A stretch of DNA of 64,000 nt from Candidatus Caccalectryoclostridium excrementigallinarum. GTDB taxonomy: Bacteria; Bacillota; Clostridia; Christensenellales; UBA3700. Shown in pieces: positions 51,655 through 61,833 of this stretch. Numbering within the stretch: position 1 is the first letter of the stretch; each line of letters starts with the position of its first letter. Location: NCBI GenBank assembly GCA_018714485.1, contig DVNJ01000001.1:62001-126000 (forward strand), written 5' to 3'. The notes beneath the pieces are model-generated. The model did no database searches, was not told the DNA's origin, and saw only the letters and a program-made list of their open reading frames with translations. Position numbers and translations under genes: made by a program.

Positions 51655-53214
51655 TCACAAGTTTTCCGGCATATCGTTTTCGATAAGCAGCACGTCGCCC
51701 TCTCTCAATATGCGAGCGAACAGCTTCTGCGCCCTTTCAAGGCTGCTTTCGATATATATGCGCTCGGGCGGAAAAGCGTGCTTTTCCAAGCCGCGGCGCA
51801 AAAATTCCGCCTTCACGCCGATGAGCACGACGATGTCCGCCACGCACGCGATCTGCTCGCCGAGCGCCGTGTTGAGTTTTTCGTCTGCTTTTCCCGCCTC
51901 GGCGAATCCCTGAGCCGCCACCACCTTTCTGCCCTTGAAGAGCGAAAGCGCGTCGAGAGCCGCCTTAGCTCCGCGAACATTCGAGTTATAGCCGTCATCC
52001 AAAATCGTTATCCCGCCGCGAGTCTTCAAAACTTCCAGCCTGTGCGGCACGGGCGCGATCTCACTTGCGCGCTCGCATAACTCGTTCACGTCCTCGCCCA
52101 AGGCAAGACAGGTCTGCATCGCAAGACAAAAGTTTTCTATATTATGCCTGCCTACGAGCCGCAGAAAACAGCGCCTCTCTTCGCCGCCCGCTTTGAGGAA
52201 AAAGCGGCTCCCCTCCTCGTCAAGCTCGACATCGGAGAAAGAAACGCTGCGCTCTCCCGTGATAAATTTCCGCCTTAACACGCATTTTTTGAACATATCG
52301 GCGCAAAGATCGTCATAGCCGTTGAAGACGGCGATCCCCTTACAGGGAAGAGAATCGATAAGTTCGCCCTTTGTCGCAACAATGTTTTCCAGCGACTTGA
52401 AAGTCTTCAAATGCTGCGGCGCTATCCCTGTGATCACGCCTATTTGCGGACGCACGATCGAGCAAAGGCGGGCGATGTCGCCCCTGCGCCCCGCTCCCAT
52501 CTCGCAGATAAAATACTTCACTCCCTCCGGCATACCGGAGATCGCCTTGCAAACGCCCATGGGCGTGTTATACGAGGCGGGGGTCGCATACGCCCGCTCG
52601 CCGAGCAACGCCGCTATCATGTTTTTCACGCTCGTCTTGCCGTAACTGCCCGTAACGCCTATCACGACAAGCCCGCTCATGCTCTCCAATCTGCGCCGCG
52701 CTCTTTTCACAAAGCGGGAAAATATGAGCGCTTCGAGAGGATAGATAAAAGCGCGCGCCAAAGCCGCCCCGGGCAGAGTCAGGAGGGGGACAAGAAAGAG
52801 CGCCACAAAAGCTCCCTTACCGCTTTCGAATATTACCGCACCTATCTGAGTAAGCAGACGCGCGAGGAAAAAGTCAATGACGAAAAGTGCACAAAGCAGA
52901 CGAACCGCACGCGGCGTAAATTTGAGATGCTGCTTTGATCTAACCCAAGTGCATAAAGTAAACAAGCAGGCGCTCAAGCTGAAAACGCCGAGATAGAGCC
53001 AAAGCGCATATTCGGCGTCAAAGCTTTGCTCAAAGGCGTAAGCCGCCGCCGTGAGCGCCGCCCAGACAAGGGCGAGAAGGGCAAGGCGTAATTGCTCCCG
53101 CGCCGCCTTTTTCCCGAGAGAAAGGCGGTATCCCGCGCGCTGGATATGCCCCAAGGTTTCAAGGGATAATAAAGCCGCCGCCACCGCGGCGACAAACGCG
53201 ATCGCCCATTCCAT
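51655..53214 (-). CDS. murF: MurF-like Mur ligase fused to an N-terminal membrane domain
   Basis: A 519-residue protein. The C-terminal ~340 residues are a Mur ligase central and C-terminal domain, most like MurF: P-loop GVTGSYGKTSVKNMI near residue 183, EMGAGRRGDIARLCSIVRP, TKGELIDSL and ILDDGYNSNVRGAKAALDAL. The N-terminal ~170 residues, where MurF normally has its UDP-binding Rossmann-like domain, instead hold about five membrane helices (for example LYLGVFSLSACLFTLC). The ATG at 53214 has a GGGGTG site. It neighbours ddl, and no other murF is in the window. Alternatively it is another UDP-MurNAc ligase. Confidence 0.87.
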   Translation of the reverse strand: MEWAIAFVAAVAAALLSLETLGHIQRAGYRLSLGKKAAREQLRLALLALVWAALTAAAYAFEQSFDAEYALWLYLGVFSLSACLFTLCTWVRSKQHLKFTPRAVRLLCALFVIDFFLARLLTQIGAVIFESGKGAFVALFLVPLLTLPGAALARAFIYPLEALIFSRFVKRARRRLESMSGLVVIGVTGSYGKTSVKNMIAALLGERAYATPASYNTPMGVCKAISGMPEGVKYFICEMGAGRRGDIARLCSIVRPQIGVITGIAPQHLKTFKSLENIVATKGELIDSLPCKGIAVFNGYDDLCADMFKKCVLRRKFITGERSVSFSDVELDEEGSRFFLKAGGEERRCFLRLVGRHNIENFCLAMQTCLALGEDVNELCERASEIAPVPHRLEVLKTRGGITILDDGYNSNVRGAKAALDALSLFKGRKVVAAQGFAEAGKADEKLNTALGEQIACVADIVVLIGVKAEFLRRGLEKHAFPPERIYIESSLERAQKLFARILREGDVLLIENDMPENL

Positions 53215-53914
53215 AAAACACCCCGTTGACAAAATTTCTGATCAAACTCAGCGTCTTATTGACCTCGTCGAGATAACAAAAATGTCCGCCTTCAAGCATG
53301 ACAAGCCGCGAGTTTTTTATCCTCTTGTGCATTTTATGCGCCATATAGGGCGGCGTGTCCCTGTCTTTTTTGCCCCAGATCAGCAATACGGGCTTTTTTA
53401 TGCTGCAAAGAGCGTCGTCCTGATATGTGTTGACGATGTTCACGAAAGTGCGCTTCATGAGCGGCGAGAGCGCCCTAAAATCGGGCGAGCCGCAGTCGGA
53501 CAGATCGCGGCGCAGCAGCTTTTTCAGTGCGTATTTGCATTTTCGGGCAAGTCTTTTCAAGGTCGGACGCGGCTTGACGCCCGCTCCGTCCATGATGACA
53601 AGCGCTTTTATCCTTTGCTCGAGGGCAAGTTCGAGCGCCACTCTGCCGCCGAAGGAATGCGCGATGACGACGACCCGCTCCGCCCTTTCTTTTTCAAGTA
53701 TACTCTTTACTCCGTCTACAAAGTCGTGCAAGAAATAGACATGTTCGGCGCCCGTCTGTCCGTGACCGTAAAAATCGGGCGCGATACAGCGATAGGTGTC
53801 GCTCAAACTGTCGATAAGCGGCATCATCGAGGCGTACGATCCGCCCCAGCCATGCAAAAAAAGAAGGGTTTTTTCGCCCTTGCCCTTGACGATATAGTGC
53901 ATTTGCTCTTCCAT
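53159..53914 (-). CDS. Alpha/beta hydrolase
   Basis: A 251-residue alpha/beta-fold hydrolase. The oxyanion HGWGG motif is near residue 21, the nucleophile elbow is VIAHSFGGRVA, the acid is in LLIWGKKDRDTPP, and the catalytic His is in LEGGHFCYLDE. Substrate is unknown. Its last 18 codons overlap the start of murF by 56 bases, which suggests tight coupling with precursor ligation. The C-terminal residues after FVNG may be a by-product of that overlap. Confidence 0.87.
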   Translation of the reverse strand: MEEQMHYIVKGKGEKTLLFLHGWGGSYASMMPLIDSLSDTYRCIAPDFYGHGQTGAEHVYFLHDFVDGVKSILEKERAERVVVIAHSFGGRVALELALEQRIKALVIMDGAGVKPRPTLKRLARKCKYALKKLLRRDLSDCGSPDFRALSPLMKRTFVNIVNTYQDDALCSIKKPVLLIWGKKDRDTPPYMAHKMHKRIKNSRLVMLEGGHFCYLDEVNKTLSLIRNFVNGVFYGMGDRVCRRGGGGFIIP

Positions 53915-53947
53915 ATCATATAAGATATGAAAAAATCGACAATTAGG

Positions 53948-54385
53948 TTAAGTGCAATAAAAATACAAAACGGCATCTTCCTCGCCGTCGTAATATTTTT
54001 TCCTGAGAGAATATTGCTTGAAGGAGAATTTTTCGTAAAGCGCGCGCGCCGCCTTGTTGGAAGAGCGCACTTCGAGATACAGCCGTTCCACTCCCCGCTC
54101 TTTCGCCTTTTCTAGCATATCGCGCATGAGCGCCTTGCCCACGCCCGCGCCGCGCAGGCGGGCGAGCACGGCGATATTGTTCACGTCGCCTTCGTCGAGA
54201 CAATAATAAAAACTGTAATAACCCGCGATCGCGCCTTGTGCCTCGGCGACACGCGCCACGGCGTTGGGAGCGCAGGCGAGCGCGGTGAGCGAGCCCTGCG
54301 ACCATGGCTTTGAAAAAGCCTCGCACTCGATCTCGTAAACGGCGCGCACGTCTTCCGCGCGCATATCCCTGATACTAATTTCCAT
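53948..54385 (-). CDS. rimI: Ribosomal protein S18-alanine N-acetyltransferase-like GNAT
   Basis: A 145-residue GNAT acetyltransferase. The acetyl-CoA loop reads LRGAGVGKALMRDML, preceded by VNNIAVLARLRG, and the C-terminal LYLEVRSSNKAARALYEKFSF block is characteristic of RimI. It overlaps tsaB by 11 bases in the common Bacillota order tsaE-tsaB-rimI. Confidence 0.92.
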   Translation of the reverse strand: MEISIRDMRAEDVRAVYEIECEAFSKPWSQGSLTALACAPNAVARVAEAQGAIAGYYSFYYCLDEGDVNNIAVLARLRGAGVGKALMRDMLEKAKERGVERLYLEVRSSNKAARALYEKFSFKQYSLRKKYYDGEEDAVLYFYCT

Positions 54386-54962
54386 CGGCGAGCCTTTCCG
54401 CCTGCGATTTTTTCAGGTAAAGGGGCGAAAGTGAAGGCACAAAGGCGCCGCTTTGCGCAAGATATTCCGCCGCCGCAGCCATGGTCTCGGCTTTTAAGCT
54501 GCCTTCGTGGCGCACGACCTTGATCTCGAGCGCCGCGATCTCGCTCTCCTGAGCCGCCCCACACTCGCTCATATGCAGCCAATCGCCGTCAAATCGCGCC
54601 AGGTAGCTCTCCGTCGGACGGCATTGCAGCGCGACGGCAAAGCTGCCCTTTTCGCCGAAAGCGCGAACTTGCAGCGAATTGAGCGCGATGATTTTGGCGC
54701 CCGTGGCGCGCGCGAGCGCGTGAGCCGTCGAAACGCCTATGCGGATACCCGTGAAAGATCCCGGTCCGACCACGCATGCGATCGCGTCCAAGTCGCGCAC
54801 GCTTATCCCCGCACGCGACAAAAGCTCGTCGGCAAAAGGCAGAATGAGCGAATTATGTTTTCTGCTGCCCTCGCCGCCGCTGTCTAAGGCGAAAACTTTC
54901 CCTTTTGCGCTCAACGCGAGGGTCAGGACCTTACCCGCGCAGTCAATCGAGAGGATATTCAT
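54375..54962 (-). CDS. tsaB: tRNA threonylcarbamoyladenosine biosynthesis protein TsaB
   Basis: TsaB is the inactive-ASKHA partner of TsaD in t6A37 modification of tRNA. The 195 residues read [18 protein letters not shown] at the N-terminus and VGPGSFTGIRIGVSTAHALA near residue 68. It overlaps tsaE by four bases (ATGA). TsaD and TsaC are not in the window. Confidence 0.94.
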   Translation of the reverse strand: MNILSIDCAGKVLTLALSAKGKVFALDSGGEGSRKHNSLILPFADELLSRAGISVRDLDAIACVVGPGSFTGIRIGVSTAHALARATGAKIIALNSLQVRAFGEKGSFAVALQCRPTESYLARFDGDWLHMSECGAAQESEIAALEIKVVRHEGSLKAETMAAAAEYLAQSGAFVPSLSPLYLKKSQAERLADGN

Positions 54963-55372
54963 AGCGCCGCCCCCTGTATTTCGATCTCTCTGGGCGCGTC
55001 ACCCGATCCCGAGATCGACACATTTATCACATTTTTCAGATCTTCGAACTTATTCCATTCGATCGCGCAGACGCCCTCTTTGTCGCCGAGATATTCTTCA
55101 AGCCCCAGCTCGTAAAGCTCGCTTGCGTCAGTGACGCGATACATGTCGTAATGATGCAAAGTAAGCCTGCCCTTATAGCTTTTCATAAAGGTGAAAGTCG
55201 GACTGGTCACGACCTCTTTGACGCCGAGCGCCGCCGCAAGCCCCTTTGTGAAAGCGGTCTTTCCCGCCCCGAGGTCGCCCGTGAGCAAAATTATCTCCCC
55301 GCCTTTCAGCGTGCGGGCGAGTTTTTGCGCCAAAGCATAGGTGTCTTCGAGAGTTTTGCAGACAAATTTCAT
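54959..55372 (-). CDS. tsaE: tRNA t6A biosynthesis ATPase TsaE
   Basis: TsaE is the P-loop ATPase that resets the TsaB-TsaD complex. The 137 residues contain [18 protein letters not shown] near residue 31, [11 protein letters not shown] and HYDMYRV. The ATG lies 6 bases after a TATAAT box, and no Shine-Dalgarno is visible, so it is predicted to be leaderless. It heads tsaE-tsaB-rimI and is divergent from ribU. Confidence 0.95.
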   Translation of the reverse strand: MKFVCKTLEDTYALAQKLARTLKGGEIILLTGDLGAGKTAFTKGLAAALGVKEVVTSPTFTFMKSYKGRLTLHHYDMYRVTDASELYELGLEEYLGDKEGVCAIEWNKFEDLKNVINVSISGSGDAPREIEIQGAAL

Positions 55373-55378
55373 AAAACA

Positions 55379-55407
55379 ATTATAATATACTTGACATCTT
55401 AAAGCAA
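55379..55407 (-). promoter_or_regulatory. Promoter abutting the tsaE ATG (leaderless type)
   Basis: Minus strand TTGCTT-N17-TATAAT, then TGTTTT and the ATG. It physically overlaps the ribU promoter on the other strand. Confidence 0.72.
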
Positions 55408-55419
55408 TCGTTTCATAAT
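55391..55419 (+). promoter_or_regulatory. Promoter of ribU
   Basis: TTGACA-N17-CATAAT on the plus strand, with the FMN riboswitch beginning about 9 bases downstream. Confidence 0.85.
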
Positions 55420-55427
55420 GAAATCAA

Positions 55428-55537
55428 TCTTTGAGGTCGAGTGAAATTCTCTACCGGCGGTAAAGTCCGCTAACGCCTCCTCGGCGCCGAACGGGTGAAA
55501 TTCCCGTACCGACGGTCAAAGTCCGGACAGGAAAGGA
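55428..55537 (+). ncRNA. FMN riboswitch (RFN element)
   Basis: The leader carries the conserved RFN segments: GAGTGAAATTCTCTACCGGC and GGTAAAGTCCGC in the first half, then GGGTGAAATTCCCGTACCGAC and AAAGTCCGGACAGGAAAGGAG. FMN binding would repress ribU. The ribosome site GGAAAGGAG lies at the 3' edge of the element and no separate terminator hairpin is visible, so translational control is likely. Confidence 0.95.
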
Positions 55538-55542
55538 GTTTT

Positions 55543-56340
55543 ATGAAAAAAATCAAATTCAATGCGCGTTTTGTCGCGTGGACTGCCGTTTTTGCGGCGC
55601 TCGCTGCCGTTTTGCAGCTGCTCGAATTCCATTTGCCGATACTGCCCACTTTCTTAGCTGTGGACTTCTCCGAACTGCCCGCCGTCTTGGCGTCCTTTTC
55701 GCTCGGACCCACGTCGGGCGTCTTGGTCTGCCTGATCAAAAATCTCATCAAGCTCATCACCACGACCACGGGCGGCGTGGGCGAACTTGCGAACTTTTTG
55801 ATCGGCATCTTCTATGTCATTCCCGCGGGATTTATCTATAAATACCGTCATACCTTCGGCGGCGCGGTGATCGGCATGGTCGTCGGCATAGTCTGCTGCG
55901 GACTCATCAGCGTCCCGCTCAATTATTACATAACCTATCCCGTCTACTATAACTTCATGGCTCCGGACGCCATTTTGGGCATGTACCGCGCCATCTATCC
56001 GGGAACAGAGTCCATTCTTCAGGCGCTGTTCATCTTCAACCTGCCCATGACCGCGGGCAAGATGCTCGTCAATTCGGCGATCACGCTTTTGGTCTATAAA
56101 AAACTTTCCAACCTGATAAAGTTCGGCTTCAAGCGCAAGAAAAAAGCGGTCCCCGCGCAGACGGCGGCAGGCAACGTGGGCTGCGCGCAGATCGGAGAGA
56201 AACCTTCTTCGACTCGCACGGCGTCGAGATGCCCTTTTTGCGGCGCGGACTTAGACGCGAAAAACGCTGACGAGTGCCCTTACTGCAAGACAAAATTCGT
56301 CGCGGAAAACAAGCCGGACGAAAGAAAAGAAGACAAATAA
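55543..56340 (+). CDS. ribU: Riboflavin ECF transporter S component RibU with C-terminal zinc ribbon
   Basis: The substrate-binding membrane subunit of a riboflavin ECF transporter. Residues 1 to about 190 form six membrane helices with the RibU blocks LLEFHLPILPTFLAVDFSEL and LIKNLIKLITTTTGGVGELA. The last ~75 residues are extra: a linker, then RCPFCGADLDAKNADECPYC, a four-cysteine zinc ribbon, and a charged tail. RibU is usually about 190-210 residues. The ATG at 55543 has a GGAAAGGAG site within the riboswitch. Confidence 0.92.
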   Translation: MKKIKFNARFVAWTAVFAALAAVLQLLEFHLPILPTFLAVDFSELPAVLASFSLGPTSGVLVCLIKNLIKLITTTTGGVGELANFLIGIFYVIPAGFIYKYRHTFGGAVIGMVVGIVCCGLISVPLNYYITYPVYYNFMAPDAILGMYRAIYPGTESILQALFIFNLPMTAGKMLVNSAITLLVYKKLSNLIKFGFKRKKKAVPAQTAAGNVGCAQIGEKPSSTRTASRCPFCGADLDAKNADECPYCKTKFVAENKPDERKEDK

Positions 56341-56345
56341 GCGCG

Positions 56346-56372
56346 AAAAAGCGGGGCACGCCCCGCTTTTTT
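56346..56372 (+). terminator. Terminator of ribU
   Basis: Stem AAAAAGCGGGG with CCCCGCTTTTTT and a CACG loop, 6 bases after the stop codon. Confidence 0.93.
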
Positions 56373-56419
56373 CAAGCCGAAAGTCATTCGCTTTGCCGAT
56401 TTTTTGCGCCGCGCCCGTT

Positions 56420-56779
56420 TTATTCGAGTATTCCCGCCCTCTTCAAGGCGTTGCCGATGAGGCGGCGCACTTCTTCTTCGGACAAGTCGGACTCGGACGC
56501 CTTTTTCGCAAGATAGAAAATGTCGCTGTCCGTACTTATCACGACTTCGCGGCAGGAAAATTCTTCCTTGACCGCCTGCTTCAAAGCGTTCTTATATGCC
56601 TGCGCCTCAGAACGCCCGAACATGGGGCGGACTTTGGCGGCAACGAGCGCAATGTCTTCATACATCACGCAATATGCCTCTTCCACGCCTTCATAGGCGC
56701 AGACGAACTGCGTCAGATCCGCGTCGAAGAGCGCGCATGGCAAGGACGCAAAACTCACTATCGCCATCAAAGTATTCAT
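56420..56779 (-). CDS. YhcN/YlaJ-like sporulation-associated protein
   Basis: A 119-residue protein tentatively placed in the YhcN/YlaJ family. The pattern VEEAYCVMYEDIALVAAKV, an AVKEE helix, REVVISTDSDIFYLAKKA and a final EEVRRLIGNALKR segment resemble its two-strand, two-helix core. The short hydrophobic N-terminus (LMAIVSFASLPC) could be an export signal but does not form a clean lipobox. No clear ribosome site is seen. Confidence 0.55.
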   Translation of the reverse strand: MNTLMAIVSFASLPCALFDADLTQFVCAYEGVEEAYCVMYEDIALVAAKVRPMFGRSEAQAYKNALKQAVKEEFSCREVVISTDSDIFYLAKKASESDLSEEEVRRLIGNALKRAGILE

Positions 56780-56826
56780 GAAAGCAATATGCGCAAATAA
56801 AAAATATTTATCCGCGAGCGAAAAAT

Positions 56827-58020
56827 TTAATCGGCTGCGCCGAAATAATATGCGTAAGCCTGCGCCGTGAGCGGATACATTTCTCCGCCCTTTTTGCGCA
56901 CGTTGTCATACGAAGCTTTAAGGCAGGCGCGAAAACCCTCTTTGAAATCGCTCAGCATGACGCGGCGCAGCTCGTCCACGCCCGGATAGTCGCGTCCCTC
57001 TTCGAGGACGTCGGCGCTGAAAATAAGTTTTTCCATAGTACTCATGCCCGCCCTTCCCGTGCAATGATAACGTATGCCGTTCAATATCTCCTCGTCCTTC
57101 ACGCCGAAGACGCTCTCGGCGAGCACCGCGCCCACGAACTGATGCTCCACGGGTTTACCCACGGCGTCCGCGGGAATGAGCTTGACGTCGAAAGGTTCGG
57201 GACAGGCGACTTTCTGCCTGTCCTCTTCGTCCGCCTGCGGAGAAAGCGGCATTTTTGCCCTGTTGAGATCGAACACGGAACTGCCTTTGCCGCAGTCATG
57301 CAAGAGCCCCGCCAAAAACACTTTTTCCTCGTCTAACCTCAGGCGCAGCCTGACGTTGAGCATGAGGGCATATTCGCAGGTGCGCTTGCAATGCTCAAAG
57401 CGCGCGGGCTTGACCATTTGCGCAAGGCGGGTCAAAACGCGGGAATAATTGTTATAAACAGCGTTCTTTTCGATATATTCGGCGACTTTCTCGTCAAGAC
57501 CGACATAGTTGCCAAGCTCGGCGCGCAGGCGCGCCAAGGTGGAGGAGATGTCGGAAGGATAATAATCCATGACGCGGATATCCGCGCCCATGCCGCGCCA
57601 ATAGTCGAGCGCGCGCTCGAACTCCCCGTCTCTGCCCGCCCTGCGGCAGACGAGGAAGGGGCACATTTTGATTATCTTTTCCGGCTCATGCCACTTTTTC
57701 AGGTCTATGAGGCTGTCTCCGCCGATGAGATAGTGCGCGCCGCGATATTTTTTCAGTACTTCGGGCAGCACTTCGGACGTGTAATTCACGCCACCGACTT
57801 TAAGCTCGTGATCGTCGATGATGAACTTGTCCGAGCCGCGCGCGGCAATGCGCAGCATCTCGAGCCGCGTTTGCGCGCTCACGTTGCAGCTCTTATGCGG
57901 CGGGATCCCCGACGGCAGCAAGACCACCCTGTCATAGCCGCTCGAGAGGGCGTGACGGGCGATGGCGATATGTTCGAGATGAGGCGGATTGAAGGTCCCG
58001 CCGTAGATGACGTATTTCAT
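56827..58020 (-). CDS. nadD: Nicotinate-nucleotide adenylyltransferase fused to YqeK-like HD hydrolase
   Basis: A two-domain, 397-residue protein. Residues 1 to about 190 are NadD, which makes deamido-NAD from nicotinate mononucleotide: YGGTFNPPHLEH (nucleotide-binding motif) and DISSTLARLR. Residues ~200-397 are an HD domain like YqeK, a symmetrical Ap4A hydrolase: HCKRTCEYA, LAGLLHDCGKG (HD pair) and a late FSADVLEEGRDYPG block. A segment around residues 255-290 seems inserted between HD motifs. The two genes are usually separate neighbours in Bacillota. Its ATG is 7 bases after a TATAAT box. Confidence 0.92.
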   Translation of the reverse strand: MKYVIYGGTFNPPHLEHIAIARHALSSGYDRVVLLPSGIPPHKSCNVSAQTRLEMLRIAARGSDKFIIDDHELKVGGVNYTSEVLPEVLKKYRGAHYLIGGDSLIDLKKWHEPEKIIKMCPFLVCRRAGRDGEFERALDYWRGMGADIRVMDYYPSDISSTLARLRAELGNYVGLDEKVAEYIEKNAVYNNYSRVLTRLAQMVKPARFEHCKRTCEYALMLNVRLRLRLDEEKVFLAGLLHDCGKGSSVFDLNRAKMPLSPQADEEDRQKVACPEPFDVKLIPADAVGKPVEHQFVGAVLAESVFGVKDEEILNGIRYHCTGRAGMSTMEKLIFSADVLEEGRDYPGVDELRRVMLSDFKEGFRACLKASYDNVRKKGGEMYPLTAQAYAYYFGAAD

Positions 58021-58027
58021 TAGGGAT

Positions 58028-58056
58028 ATTATAGCACTTACACGCGCTTTGGTAAA
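58028..58056 (-). promoter_or_regulatory. Promoter abutting the nadD-HD ATG (leaderless type)
   Basis: Minus strand TTTACC-N17-TATAAT, then ATCCCTA and the ATG, with no Shine-Dalgarno between. Confidence 0.75.
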
Positions 58057-58091
58057 GGAATAAGGCGGAAGTTTACGTCAATAATAGCGCT

Positions 58092-58886
58092 ATGGGAAGA
58101 TATGCTGACTTCGTTCTTTTGCAGTTCATGGTCTTCACGGCGGCTTTGACCGTCTGCGCCTTTTTCGGGCTTTACGCGCCTCTCGCGGCGGGAATCGCGC
58201 TCGCCTGCGCCCTGCTCACGGGACTTATCGGCGTCGCCCTTTCGCGCCGTGAGAAAAAGAGCGGCGGCATAAGTTTCAAAAATTGGGTATTTTTCTGCAA
58301 AGCGGGCGGAGACGAAAGGCTCGAAAAGACCGCCTTGAACGTTTTTCGCACTCTTAGGGCGGCTGAAAGCTCGGAAGGGATAATTTTCACGGGCGACTTC
58401 GCCGTCGCCGTTTTCGCGCGCTTTGCTCCCCTTTCGGCGGACGCTTCGGCGGCGCTTTTCCGTAAATGCGAACGCTTGGGCATAAAGAGTCTACATATCC
58501 TCTCGCCCAACCGCGAAAGCCGCGCCGCCGCGATCGGAGTAAGGCTCGGCTTTGAAGTGAGGCAGCTGCCTTTGCGCGCCTTTTACCGCTTGGCGTGCGG
58601 CGCGGGCGAAGTCCCGCAAAAAACAAAGCGCGCCCTCAAACGGGGCGCAGCCTTGAAAGCCGCCTCGGCGCGGCTCTTTCGCCGCGACATCGCGGCGCGC
58701 TTTTGTCTCGCGGCGCTCGCGCTCTGCCTCTTGTCGCAGGTAACGCCGCTGCAAACTTATTATCTGAGCGTTTCCGCTCTTTCGCTCCTCTTCTCACTCG
58801 TCTGCTTTGCCTTTTCTCTCAAAGGCTACGGAAAAGACGATTCGCCTCTTCTGCCCGAGAGTGAAAAGCTCTTGACGAAGAGATGA
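58092..58886 (+). CDS. Uncharacterised membrane protein, 264 residues
   Basis: I do not recognise this protein. Two membrane helices near the N-terminus (about 8-50) are followed by a ~120-residue cytoplasmic region (about 55-195), rich in Arg, Ala and Phe. A second hydrophobic pair (FCLAALALCLLSQVTP, then YYLSVSALSLLFSLVCFAFS) ends at about 250. The cytoplasmic part has a GIIFTGDFAVAVFARF to SLHILSPNRESRAAAIG stretch with an alternating beta/alpha look. No ribosome site is seen; AATAAT lies 6 bases before the ATG. It ends 1 base from the convergent yhbY stop. Confidence 0.65.
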   Translation: MGRYADFVLLQFMVFTAALTVCAFFGLYAPLAAGIALACALLTGLIGVALSRREKKSGGISFKNWVFFCKAGGDERLEKTALNVFRTLRAAESSEGIIFTGDFAVAVFARFAPLSADASAALFRKCERLGIKSLHILSPNRESRAAAIGVRLGFEVRQLPLRAFYRLACGAGEVPQKTKRALKRGAALKAASARLFRRDIAARFCLAALALCLLSQVTPLQTYYLSVSALSLLFSLVCFAFSLKGYGKDDSPLLPESEKLLTKR

Positions 58887-58887
58887 G

Positions 58888-59187
58888 CTATCCCAAGATA
58901 TGCTTCACGCCCTCTTTTTTCGACGGACGGTAAAGGACGATCTTGAAGCCGACCGCCTGAACGGGCGCGGCGTCAAGCTCTTGAGCCAATTCGTCCACAA
59001 GCTCGCGCGGCTTTACGTCCGCGGTGCGTAAAACGGTTATTTTGACGAGTTCTCTGCTCTCGAGCTGATCGGAGAGCATGTCCAAAAATGCGTCCGTGAT
59101 GCCGTTTTTACCTATCTGCGCCGTGGGCTGCAATTTCATGGCAAGCCCGCGCAGACGGGCGCGTTGAGATGAAGAAATAACTAACAT
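58888..59187 (-). CDS. yhbY: YhbY-type CRM-domain RNA-binding protein
   Basis: A 99-residue CRM-domain protein associated with 50S assembly. The start SSQRARLRGLAMKLQPTAQIG and the block GKNGITDAFLDMLSDQLESR are typical, and GFKIVLYRPSK ends the domain. It follows obg by three bases, and both are ribosome assembly factors. Confidence 0.94.
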   Translation of the reverse strand: MLVISSSQRARLRGLAMKLQPTAQIGKNGITDAFLDMLSDQLESRELVKITVLRTADVKPRELVDELAQELDAAPVQAVGFKIVLYRPSKKEGVKHILG

Positions 59188-59190
59188 AAC

Positions 59191-61832
<2,642 letters not shown>

Positions 61833-61833
61833 A

